A stretch of 11,604 nt of DNA from Vulcanimicrobiota bacterium. Its GTDB lineage: Bacteria > Vulcanimicrobiota > Vulcanimicrobiia > Vulcanimicrobiales > Vulcanimicrobiaceae. Positions 1 through 6,656 of the stretch are shown one piece after another. Position 1 is the stretch's first letter. Each line of letters opens with the position of its first letter. A program made the translations under genes and the position numbers. The notes beneath the pieces were generated by a model. It had not been told where the DNA came from. It was given only the letters and a program-made list of their open reading frames with translations, and ran no database searches. The stretch covers positions 1-11,604 of the forward strand of contig JAFAMS010000150.1 in NCBI GenBank assembly GCA_019233165.1, in the 5' to 3' direction.

Positions 1-78
1 GATCGCCGGGACGAAGAGCGAGTTGATCGTCTTGTCGTAGCCTTCGTGATGGACGATCTCGAGCAAGCTCGAGCTCAC
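1..78 (-). CDS. Partial N-terminus of an unrecognised protein following the Liv operon
   Basis: Reading on the minus strand, a GTG codon at 78..76 overlaps the TGA stop of the upstream solute-binding-protein gene (GTGA overlap). It opens a frame of 26 codons that runs off the left edge without a stop. The visible peptide starts MSSSLLEIVHHEGYDKTINS and ends in LFVPAI. An alternative GTG at 96..94 would add six residues; neither start has a clear ribosome binding site, so translation is probably coupled. The composition looks like real coding sequence, and the overlap style matches all other junctions of the operon, so it is likely the next operon member. The family is not recognised; a catabolic or accessory protein linked to the transporter substrate is only a guess. 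Confidence 0.5.
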   Translation of the reverse strand, partial: MSSSLLEIVHHEGYDKTINSLFVPAI

Positions 79-1265
79 CTGTTCGGCGACGACCACGCCG
101 GAAACGGGACGAGCGGCTTCGCGGTCGCGACGTTTCCGGGGTAGACGATCTCCTGTTTTCCGTTCTGCCACTGGATGATGTAGGACGTGTAGCCGAGCTG
201 GATCCCGTTGGCCGGATTCACCCGGTAGGTGCCGACCAGCGTCGGAACGCGAATCGTCGCCAGCGCGTCGCGGATCTTCTCCTGGTTGATCGATCCGGCT
301 TGTTTGATCGCCGCCGCGAAGACGTGCATCGCCGAATAGTTGGCCGCCGAGTGATAGTCCGGCTCGCGATGGAACGTCGCCTGGTAATCGCGCACGAACG
401 CCGCATTTTCGGGCGTCTTCGCAGCGAAGTTCCACGCGACCGCCGAGAGCGTTCCGTCGCAGTCGCGGCCGACACTCTTCACGAACGCCGGATCGGAGGC
501 GCCGATCGCTTCGTAGAACATCTTCGGCGCATAATTGGATTGCTTGAGCTGACGGATAAGCCCCAGCGAATCGGTGGGAAACGCCATCCCGAGAACGACG
601 TCGGGATCCGCCGCCCGAAGCTTCTCGACCACGGAGCTGAAATCGCTCGCGTTCCCGGGATAGAACTCCTGATAGACGATCGCTTGGCCGAAACCGCGCG
701 CGATCTCGGGAACTGCATTCGCGAGGGCATGCGGGAACGCGGTGTCGCCGCCGATCACGGCCAATCGTTTGAACCCGCGATCGTGCGCCATCGAGAGGAC
801 GCCGTAGAGATAGGTCTGCACCGGCCCCAGGCCCTGGAATATCCAGCGGTTGCCGCGGCTGAACATGACGACGTCGGCGGTCTCCGCCATCAGCATCGGC
901 ATCTTGTAACGCTCGGCGACATTCGCCGCCGGCGCCGAGATCGCGGTCCCGTATGGGCCGATGACGAGGTCGACCTTATCCTCGTTGATCAGCCGCTCGT
1001 ACAGACGGACGCCGGTCGCCGGCGCGCTCTGATCGTCGTAGTATTTCAGCTCGAGCGGACGCCCGAGGACGCCGCCGCGCGCGTTGATGTGCGCGACGCC
1101 GAGCTGATAGCCTTCCAGCGAGTAATGGCCGCCGTCCGAGAAGATTCCGCTCAGCGAGACCGCGGCGCCGATCGTGATCGGTTTCCCTTGCGCGCTTGCC
1201 GGGCGCGCGAGCGACGCCACCGTAAAGCCGGCAGCGGCGCCTCCGATGAAACGCTCTCTTTTCAT
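75..1265 (-). CDS. Liv/HAAT-type ABC transporter periplasmic substrate-binding protein
   Basis: A 396-residue protein of the Peripla_BP_6 (LivJ-like, COG0683) family, which captures a substrate in the periplasm and delivers it to the LivHM permease. The N-terminus (MKRERFIGG, then a hydrophobic Ala/Gly stretch ending RPASAQG) is an export signal. The R-E-R-F-I stretch resembles a twin-arginine motif but lacks the RR pair, so Sec export is more likely. The mature start KPITIGAAVSLSG at about residues 27-39, then GYQLGVAHINARGG and the YYDDQSAPATGVRLYERLI segment, are typical of the family. The ATG at 1265 was chosen because it overlaps the livF stop (ATGA) and gives a normal signal; the frame stays open far upstream but that part is antisense shadow. 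Substrate cannot be read from sequence: branched-chain amino acids, amides, urea and aromatic acids are all handled by this superfamily. It is last of the five transporter genes. Confidence 0.93.
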   Translation of the reverse strand: MKRERFIGGAAAGFTVASLARPASAQGKPITIGAAVSLSGIFSDGGHYSLEGYQLGVAHINARGGVLGRPLELKYYDDQSAPATGVRLYERLINEDKVDLVIGPYGTAISAPAANVAERYKMPMLMAETADVVMFSRGNRWIFQGLGPVQTYLYGVLSMAHDRGFKRLAVIGGDTAFPHALANAVPEIARGFGQAIVYQEFYPGNASDFSSVVEKLRAADPDVVLGMAFPTDSLGLIRQLKQSNYAPKMFYEAIGASDPAFVKSVGRDCDGTLSAVAWNFAAKTPENAAFVRDYQATFHREPDYHSAANYSAMHVFAAAIKQAGSINQEKIRDALATIRVPTLVGTYRVNPANGIQLGYTSYIIQWQNGKQEIVYPGNVATAKPLVPFPAWSSPNR

Positions 1266-1984
1266 GGGGGCGAGTTTTCTCCCAAGAAGCGCCGTTTGAC
1301 TTCCGGGTTTGCACGAATCTCCGCCGCGGAGCCTTGCATGACCGTTTTTCCCTCGCTGAGGACGTAGGCACGGGCCGCGAGCTCGAGCGCTTGCACGACG
1401 TTTTGCTCGACGAGGACCACGGCGGTTCCCCGTTCGTTGATCTGTCGGATCAGCGCGAAGACTTCGAGGGTGATCCTCGGCGCGAGGCCGAGCGACGGCT
1501 CGTCCATCAAGACGATGCTCGGTTCCGACATGAGGGCGCGCGCGATCGCGACGATTTGCTGCTGACCGCCGGAAAGCGTCCCCGCCGGTTGACGGCGGCG
1601 CTCGGCGAGAATCGGGAACCGCTCGTACATCGCCGCGACCCTGCTTCGCGCCGACCGGCGCGCGCGCGGAACGTGCGCCCCCATCGTCAGGTTCTCCTCG
1701 ACCGACATCTCGCGGAAGAGATTCCGCCCCTCGGGGACGAGCGCGATCCCTCGCTCGACGATATCGCTCGGCCTGCGCCCTTCGATCCGCGTTCCGTCGA
1801 GCTCGATCGTCCCCGCCGTGGGATGGACGATCCCGAGCAGCGATTTGAGCGTCGTCGTCTTTCCCGCGCCGTTCGCGCCGACGATGCTGACGATCTCCCC
1901 GCGTTCGACCGCGAACGAGACGCCGTGCAGCGCTTTGAAATCGCCGTACGCGGCCTCCAGATCGCGAACGGCGAGCAATGGCAT
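1262..1984 (-). CDS. livF: Liv/HAAT-type ABC transporter ATP-binding protein, LivF-like
   Basis: A 240-residue cytoplasmic ABC ATPase that, with the LivG-like subunit, powers the LivHM-like permease. The protein shows a canonical Walker A (GANGAGKTT, residues 36-44), ABC signature LSGGQ (137-141) followed by QQIVAIARAL, and Walker B IVLMDEP (157-163). The switch region reads VVLVEQNV, with Gln where many ABC proteins have His; this is usual for LivF proteins. RGIALVPEGRNLFREMSVEENL (79-99) is also a LivF hallmark. The ATG at 1984 shares one base with the livG stop (TAATG), with GAGG seven bases upstream. A longer frame starting at 2146 is livG antisense-frame shadow. The stop overlaps the solute-binding protein start (ATGA), so the two are likely translationally coupled. 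Confidence 0.95.
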   Translation of the reverse strand: MPLLAVRDLEAAYGDFKALHGVSFAVERGEIVSIVGANGAGKTTTLKSLLGIVHPTAGTIELDGTRIEGRRPSDIVERGIALVPEGRNLFREMSVEENLTMGAHVPRARRSARSRVAAMYERFPILAERRRQPAGTLSGGQQQIVAIARALMSEPSIVLMDEPSLGLAPRITLEVFALIRQINERGTAVVLVEQNVVQALELAARAYVLSEGKTVMQGSAAEIRANPEVKRRFLGENSPP

Positions 1985-2721
1985 TAGAGCGCCTCGCGAA
2001 CGGGCGCGCCGAGATAGGCTTCGATGACGCGCGCATCCGCTTGGATCGACTTGGGATCCCCTTCGGCAATGCAGCGACCCGCGTCCAAGACCACGATCCG
2101 GTGCGAGATCCGCATCACGAGCCGCATGACGTGCTCGACCCCGCACACGGCACCGATCCCGCGCGCGCCGAGTTCGAGGATAAACTCGGCCATCGCGTCC
2201 ATTTCGGTCGGCGTCAAGCCGGCCATCACTTCGTCGAGCAGCAACAGCTTCGGGCGTAGCGCGAGGGCCCTTGCGACTTCCAAGCGTTTGCGCTGGGTCA
2301 GCGTCAGCGTCGACGCCCGGCGCGACGCTTGCGCGCCGAGCCCGACGAACTCGACGATCTCGCGCGCCTGCAGTCGCGCCTCGCGCTTCGACGACGTGAA
2401 CGCGAGGGCGCCGACCGCGACGTTATCGAGGACGCTGAGGGCGGAAAACGGCCGCACGATTTGATACGTGCGCGCGATCCCCGCACGCGCGATGCGGTGC
2501 GGCGGCCAACCCAAAATCGAGTCGCCGCAGAATCGGACGTCGCCGGCGCTGGGACGCAGCAGGCCGCTGATGACGTTGAAGAGCGTCGTCTTGCCCGCGC
2601 CGTTCGGGCCGATCAAGCAAAAGACTTCGCCGGTGCGCACGGTCAACGAGACGCCGTGCAACGCGACGACGCCGCCGAACGCAATCGTCACGTCGTCGAC
2701 GACGAGCAGGTCGTCACTCAT
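1984..2721 (-). CDS. livG: Liv/HAAT-type ABC transporter ATP-binding protein, LivG-like
   Basis: A 245-residue ABC ATPase, partner of the LivF-like subunit. Walker A is GPNGAGKTT (residues 38-46), the segment AGIARTYQIVRPF (80-92) matches the LivG family, Walker B is LLLLDEVMAGL (159-169) and the switch His is H197 in GVEHVM. The ABC signature is degenerate: the stretch at 139-148 reads LTLTQRKRLE instead of LSGGQ, without the glycine pair. Related degenerate forms occur in other LivG-like proteins, so this is a subfamily feature rather than evidence of decay. The ATG at 2721 lies inside the last codons of livM (8-bp overlap), with no obvious Shine-Dalgarno, consistent with coupling. The C-terminal segment lacks the long extension seen in some LivG proteins. 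Confidence 0.94.
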   Translation of the reverse strand: MSDDLLVVDDVTIAFGGVVALHGVSLTVRTGEVFCLIGPNGAGKTTLFNVISGLLRPSAGDVRFCGDSILGWPPHRIARAGIARTYQIVRPFSALSVLDNVAVGALAFTSSKREARLQAREIVEFVGLGAQASRRASTLTLTQRKRLEVARALALRPKLLLLDEVMAGLTPTEMDAMAEFILELGARGIGAVCGVEHVMRLVMRISHRIVVLDAGRCIAEGDPKSIQADARVIEAYLGAPVREAL

Positions 2722-3616
2722 AGCGTCGCTTTAGTGCCGGGACGATCCCGTGCGGCAACAAGATCAGCAGCGCGACCAGCAAGCCGCCGAAGAGCATCAA
2801 GTAGAACTGCGGAAACTTAGCCCAGAGTGCTTCGGAGATCTGGGTCATCAAGACGCCGCCGATCAGCGGCCCCCAAACCGTCCCGACGCCGCCGAGGATC
2901 GCCATCACGATCGACTGCAGATCGAAGCGCGACGAGAACGCAGCGTCCGGTTCGATGTAGTTCAAGAAATAAATGAAGCCGCCGCCGAGAAGCCCGGGGA
3001 TCAGGGCGCTGAGCGCAAATGCCGCGATCTTGTCGCGCGTGACGTCGACCGCAAGCGTTCCGGCGACCTGCTCGTCTTCGCGCAGCGCTTGCAGCCGCAG
3101 TCCGAACGCGCTCCGATCGATCCAAATCGTCAACGCGATCGCGCCGAGCGCCACCGCCAGCGTCCAATAGTACACGCTCGTGACGTCGGAGCCGGGCGGG
3201 AGGAACAGTCCGGCACCGGCGCCCGTCGCCGGCAACGCAGTGATCAACACGCGGACGGTTTGCGCCATCCCGAACATCCCCATCGCGAAAAAAGGGCCGC
3301 GCAACCGCAGCATCACGTACCCGAGCGGAAACGCGAACGCGCAAGCCAGGATCCCGCCGGCGAGCGCCGCGAGCATCCAATACACGTGGAATGCGTTGAT
3401 CGCGAAGCCGGTCGCGTAGGCGCCGAGGCCGAAGAACGTGATCTGTCCGAACGAGAAGTAACCGGCGTACCCGGAGATGATGTTCCAACCGTACGCCAAA
3501 CCGACGTAGACCAGCGTGATGTAGATCAGATTCACGAAGTAGCCGTTGAGGCGGTGCGGTGCGACGATGAGGAATGCCACGATCGCAGCTCCGGCGATCC
3601 ACGTCGCAACCTTCAA
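2714..3616 (-). CDS. livM: Liv/HAAT-type ABC transporter permease, LivM-like
   Basis: A 300-residue inner-membrane permease of the BPD_transp_2 family, forming the translocation channel with the LivH-like subunit. Several hydrophobic segments are visible (about 6-20, 27-47, 55-76, 81-102, 150-166, and several after 195). GYAGYFSFGQITFFGLGAY (49-67), LRLRGPFFAMG (103-113) and the cytoplasmic coupling loop FGLRLQALREDEQVAG (171-186) are LivM hallmarks. The start is TTG at 3616..3614: it overlaps the livH stop (TTGA), has GGAAGG eight bases upstream, and yields a short positively charged N-terminus before the first membrane helix. No ATG or GTG lies nearby in frame. The frame remains open upstream to 3940, but that region is antisense-frame shadow of livH. 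Start choice is inference; the protein identity is not in doubt. Confidence 0.93.
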   Translation of the reverse strand: MKVATWIAGAAIVAFLIVAPHRLNGYFVNLIYITLVYVGLAYGWNIISGYAGYFSFGQITFFGLGAYATGFAINAFHVYWMLAALAGGILACAFAFPLGYVMLRLRGPFFAMGMFGMAQTVRVLITALPATGAGAGLFLPPGSDVTSVYYWTLAVALGAIALTIWIDRSAFGLRLQALREDEQVAGTLAVDVTRDKIAAFALSALIPGLLGGGFIYFLNYIEPDAAFSSRFDLQSIVMAILGGVGTVWGPLIGGVLMTQISEALWAKFPQFYLMLFGGLLVALLILLPHGIVPALKRRYE

Positions 3617-4479
3617 GCGGTGCGCCTTCCGAGAAGCCCCGAAGGCATGAGCAGTGAGACTAGGATGAAGAGCACGTATGGGGCCGCCTCGGCCAAGCTC
3701 GCTCCGACGAAATAGCTCGTAAACGCGTTCGCGAGTCCGAGGACGAGCGCTCCCAAAACGCAGCCGGCGTAGCTTCCGAGCCCTCCGATGACGACGACGG
3801 CGAAGGCGTTCACGGTGAACTGCACGCCCATCTGCGGGTTGAGATTGTAGATCATGCTCATCAGGGCGCCGGCCGCCGCCGCTACTGCGGTACCCAGACC
3901 GTAGCTGAGCGTGCGAACGCGATCGATATCCACGCCGCAAGCGAGCGCGCCTTCGAGGTGCTGGCTCGTCGCCCGGATCGCGCAGCCGGCCGCGGTGAAC
4001 CGTAAGAAGGCGGCGAGCGCGGCCGCGAGCACGAGCGCCAATGCAAACGCGAGCAGCTTCGCCTGCGGGATCGAGATCCCGCCGACGTCAAACGCGCCCG
4101 TCAGAAACGGAACCGAACGAAACGAGCCGCCGAAGAGCGCGAGCCCACCGCCGGCGAGAAAGAACGAAAGCCCGAACGTCAGCGTGAGCGACGACGCCTC
4201 GGTCGACGCGGTCTCGGCCGGAAGCCGGCGGAGCAGCAACCGGTGGATTGCGGCGCCGAGCACGAAGCCTCCGGCCACCGCCACCGGCAGCAGCACGAGC
4301 GGGTTGAGCCCGAGCGCTCCGAATGCGAGAGCGCACACCATCGCAGCGATAACGACGACGTCGCCGTGTGCGAGGTTTACGACCCGCATCACGCCGTAGA
4401 TGATGTTGAATCCGAGCGCGGAAAGCGCGAAAACGCCGCCCAGCAGCAGCCCGTTGACGACGAGCTGAACGACCGTCAT
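3613..4479 (-). CDS. livH: Liv/HAAT-type ABC transporter permease, LivH-like
   Basis: A 288-residue polytopic inner-membrane protein, the second permease subunit. The family signature GVMRVVNLAHGD is at residues 29-40, preceded by the first helix (about 5-28). Many Ala/Leu/Val-rich helices follow, together with a coupling loop containing CAIRATSQHLEGALACGVD and the conserved AVVVIGGLGSYAGCVLGALV segment near the C-terminus. It is the first gene of the minus-strand transporter operon, starting 41 bp from the divergent dioxygenase gene. No strong ribosome binding site is seen before the ATG at 4479, so the leader may be very short. A GATAAC hexamer ten bases upstream is a weak -10 candidate without a convincing -35. 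Confidence 0.94.
   Translation of the reverse strand: MTVVQLVVNGLLLGGVFALSALGFNIIYGVMRVVNLAHGDVVVIAAMVCALAFGALGLNPLVLLPVAVAGGFVLGAAIHRLLLRRLPAETASTEASSLTLTFGLSFFLAGGGLALFGGSFRSVPFLTGAFDVGGISIPQAKLLAFALALVLAAALAAFLRFTAAGCAIRATSQHLEGALACGVDIDRVRTLSYGLGTAVAAAAGALMSMIYNLNPQMGVQFTVNAFAVVVIGGLGSYAGCVLGALVLGLANAFTSYFVGASLAEAAPYVLFILVSLLMPSGLLGRRTA
3625..3630 (-). promoter_or_regulatory. Ribosome binding site deciding the TTG start of livM
   Basis: On the minus strand this reads GGAAGG and ends eight bases before TTG at 3616..3614. It lies inside the livH 3' end. It supports a TTG start in a place where no ATG or GTG is available in frame. Confidence 0.5.
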
Positions 4480-4493
4480 GGGCTCAATGGTTA

Positions 4494-4510
4494 TCGTCCC
4501 GGTGGGACGA
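4494..4510. promoter_or_regulatory. Palindrome in the livH/dioxygenase divergent spacer, candidate operator
   Basis: The sequence TCGTCCC-GGT-GGGACGA is a perfect 7-bp inverted repeat with a 3-bp centre. It sits in the middle of the 41-bp gap between the two divergent start codons (4480-4520). Its position suggests a regulator site controlling both directions, or a hairpin in either leader. No regulator gene is in the window, and no family consensus is recognised. Confidence 0.4.
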
Positions 4511-4520
4511 ACCTCCCCCC

Positions 4521-5426
4521 ATGGAAGCCGCGGTGCACTCGCTCGATCATTTCGCGCTCACCGTCCCCGACGCGAACGTAGCGGACCAATTTTACGCGAA
4601 CTTCGGCCTGAAAACGACTCCGCGTGGAAACTCTCTAACGCTGGAGACGCCGAACGGTCTGGCTGGGACGGTCTTCGAAGGCGAGCGCAAGCGTTTGCAC
4701 CACTTGACGTTCGGGATCGACGCGGCAGATTTCGAAGCTTTTCGTAAACGGCTCGAAGCCGGCGGCGTCGTTCTTCTCGACCCGCCCGCGGAGGCAGCGT
4801 CAGCCGCCGAAGCGCTTTGGTTTCGCGATGCCGACGGGAATCTGATCGAGCTGCTCGCCGCAACGCGCCGTTCGCCGCGCGAGAAGTCGAACATGAACGT
4901 CCGCGTCGCCGCTCCCGGCGAACGCGCCGCGCCCGAAGGAACCGAGCGGCCTAAACCGCGGCGCCTCGGACACGCCTTGTTGTTCTCGCCGGACGTGCTG
5001 CGCCAAGTCGAGTTCTACCGGCGCTACCTCGGATTAGGTCTCGCGGATCGCTCCGGCGAGGTCGTCGCGTTCATGTATAGCAAGCACGGCAGCGACCACC
5101 ATATTCTCGCGTTCGGGAAATCGGAACGTCCGGGCTTTCACCACGCCAGCTTCGAGCTCGAAAGTATCGACGCGATCGGTGTCGCGGCGATGCACATGAA
5201 GTCGCAAGGTCACACCGAAGGATGGGGATTCGGCCGTCATTACATCGGGTCGAACTACTTCCAGTACGTTCGGGACCCGTGGGGAAGCTTCGCGGAGTAC
5301 TTCTGCGACATCGATTACATCCCCAGCGGCTGTGCCTGGCAAGAACGCAACGTCCCGGCTGAGCACGCGCTCTTCGTCTGGGGACCCTCCCCGCCGCCAT
5401 ATTTTTTCGAAAACGTCGAGACTTAG
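4521..5426 (+). CDS. Type I extradiol (catechol 2,3-dioxygenase-type) ring-cleavage dioxygenase
   Basis: A 301-residue two-domain vicinal-oxygen-chelate protein predicted to cleave a catechol ring next to the hydroxyls using Fe(II) and O2. The N-terminal non-catalytic domain (about 6-115) has paired motifs LDHFALTVPD and LHHLTF. The linker is charged (116-146), and the catalytic domain (147-265) supplies the 2-His-1-Glu triad: H151 (LGHALLF), H208 (GFHHASFEL) and E259 (FAEYF). The second-sphere residues also appear conserved: H194 (DHHILAF), H240 (GRH) and Y249. The stretch 238-259 fits the extradiol dioxygenase signature except for Gln248, where a hydrophobic residue is usual. The C-terminus WGPSPPPYFF is also family-like. 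Substrate is unknown. The gene diverges from livH and meets the acetyltransferase tail to tail with stops overlapping by 4 bp. No good ribosome binding site precedes the ATG. Confidence 0.85.
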   Translation: MEAAVHSLDHFALTVPDANVADQFYANFGLKTTPRGNSLTLETPNGLAGTVFEGERKRLHHLTFGIDAADFEAFRKRLEAGGVVLLDPPAEAASAAEALWFRDADGNLIELLAATRRSPREKSNMNVRVAAPGERAAPEGTERPKPRRLGHALLFSPDVLRQVEFYRRYLGLGLADRSGEVVAFMYSKHGSDHHILAFGKSERPGFHHASFELESIDAIGVAAMHMKSQGHTEGWGFGRHYIGSNYFQYVRDPWGSFAEYFCDIDYIPSGCAWQERNVPAEHALFVWGPSPPPYFFENVET

Positions 5427-6235
5427 TTCCACTCCGGGATCGCGGGGATCCGCAGCGTATCGAATTCCGGCAGATCGAAACCGTAGTGGTCGACGAGGAG
5501 CCGGCGGAATTCGCGGCGGTCCGCGATCTGTTTGGGCGTGACGTCGCTGCCGTTGTGGAGCGTGAAGTCGCGGTTCATCAGCGAGGCACGGCCTGACGGC
5601 GTCACGATGCTCATCATCACGAGCTGCGTGAACGGCGACTGCGGATGCATCGCCGTGAAATAGTTGCCCAGCTCGAAGTCGATTGCATGGTTCTCCTCAT
5701 CGAGATCCGACACCCAGCCGTCGATCGTCTCATCGCCGCGCTTAAACCGTAAGGTAATGCGGCGTCCGTCGCGAGCGATCCAATGGGTCGGCGAACCGTT
5801 ATCGCTACCGGCGCCGGTTTCAAGAGGCACGGGAAAGCGCGGGCCAAACCCGCCGAATCCGGGATCGACGACGAACGTCCCCGCGGGAAGGGTGACGGTG
5901 AGAAACATGTGCGCCCGCGGCGATTCGGTCGCCGGGGAGAACAGCACCACGCGTGCCGCACGGCGTTGCAAGTCGAAACCGAGCTGCTCGAGAACCGCTG
6001 CGAGGAGAGTTGCGTGCTCGAAACAATAGCCGCCGCGCCTTGCGGCGACCAGCTTCTGCTGCAACGACTCCAGGTCGAGGCGCACGCCACGGCCGAGTAA
6101 AACGTCGAGATTCTCGAACGGGATACGCGACATGTGGGCGACGAGAATGCCGCTTAAGACCGGCAGCGTCGGCTCGCGTGAGCCGTGGTATCCGATGCGC
6201 TCGAAGTAGGCGTCGAGCTCGAGAGCTTCAGGCAT
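5423..6235 (-). CDS. nat: Arylamine N-acetyltransferase
   Basis: A 270-residue cytoplasmic enzyme that transfers an acyl group from acyl-CoA to arylamines, hydrazines or related acceptors through a cysteine thioester. The NAT catalytic triad is visible: C71 in RRGGYCFE, H109 in PRAHMFL and D124 in VDPGFGG. The early motif HMSRIPFENLDVLLG (34-48) is diagnostic, and the length matches bacterial NATs. The C-terminal domain with MNRDFTLHNG is normal. The ATG at 6235 gives the standard N-terminus; the ribosome binding site is weak. Its TAA interlocks with the dioxygenase TAG (shared TTAG). The physiological substrate is unknown. In mycobacteria NAT lies beside an extradiol dioxygenase (HsaC) in a steroid-catabolic operon; whether this pairing is related is inference. 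Confidence 0.95.
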   Translation of the reverse strand: MPEALELDAYFERIGYHGSREPTLPVLSGILVAHMSRIPFENLDVLLGRGVRLDLESLQQKLVAARRGGYCFEHATLLAAVLEQLGFDLQRRAARVVLFSPATESPRAHMFLTVTLPAGTFVVDPGFGGFGPRFPVPLETGAGSDNGSPTHWIARDGRRITLRFKRGDETIDGWVSDLDEENHAIDFELGNYFTAMHPQSPFTQLVMMSIVTPSGRASLMNRDFTLHNGSDVTPKQIADRREFRRLLVDHYGFDLPEFDTLRIPAIPEWN

Positions 6236-6248
6236 AGGAGCAACGTAA

Positions 6249-6656
6249 AAGAGATCTCGCGACTGTCCTTCCAGCCGAGCCGGCCCACCCGTTGCAGGCT
6301 TTTCGTTCTCGAACGCAGATTGCTCTGGGGGGCTGCAGAAGGAGCCGAACCAGACATTCTTTTATCTGGCTACGACCGGGGACCCGACGATCGCACAGGT
6401 GTACGCGATTGGCGGACCGGAAGCGGTGCTGCGCCACGGAGACTCGGTAGGCACGCCGACGCCGACACCGTCACCGACACCCACACCGCTGCCGACCGGT
6501 CTGTTCGCTTTCGGAAGATCGTTTACGGTGACCGGGATTGCCCCCGGATCGACGACGATCACGCTTTGCACCGGCCCGGAATCCGTCCAACGTCGTCCCC
6601 AGGTCGGGGTCGCTCCATCGGCATGCACAACGATCCCGGTCTCGGTCGCGAGGTAA
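6249..6656 (+). pseudogene. 5'-truncated remnant of a secreted Ig-like (Big-type) protein with Pro-Thr linker
   Basis: A plus-strand frame of 135 codons runs from just after a TAA at 6246-6248 to a TAA at 6654-6656. It has no ATG; the only standard start is a GTG at 6399 without a ribosome binding site. The peptide reads like the C-terminus of an exported protein: FFYLATTGDPTIAQVYAIGG, a Pro-Thr linker, then SFTVTGIAPGSTTITL and a final TTIPVSVAR. Phrases of the type DP-x-IA-x-V and FTVTG-x-APG-x-TTIT are typical of bacterial Ig-like domains. The left part is cut off against the start of the acetyltransferase gene, so this is best read as a decayed or rearranged fragment. It fills most of the 387-bp gap between the nat and peptidase starts. 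It could instead be a small unconventional gene. Confidence 0.4.
6453..6497 (+). repeat. Imperfect hexanucleotide repeat encoding a Thr-Pro linker
   Basis: An imperfect run of CCGAC[GA]-type units (period 6) translates in the fragment's frame as TPTPTPSPTPTPLPT. It is a typical flexible extracellular linker, and a possible site of replication slippage. Confidence 0.6.

Noticed and set aside
300..1367. Long plus-strand frame of 355 codons opposite the solute-binding protein
   Set aside because: It is rich in Arg/Asp/Ala with no domain features and lies fully antisense to a well-supported gene; a GC-rich shadow.
2750..3715. Plus-strand frame of 321 codons opposite livM/livH
   Set aside because: Composition (Arg, Gln, Asp, Glu, His rich, no motifs) is the mirror of membrane-protein codons; a shadow.
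4454..4459. TTGACG hexamer as a -35 for the dioxygenase promoter
   Set aside because: No -10-like hexamer lies at 16-18 bp downstream; the nearest candidate (TATCGT at 4492) is 32 bp away.
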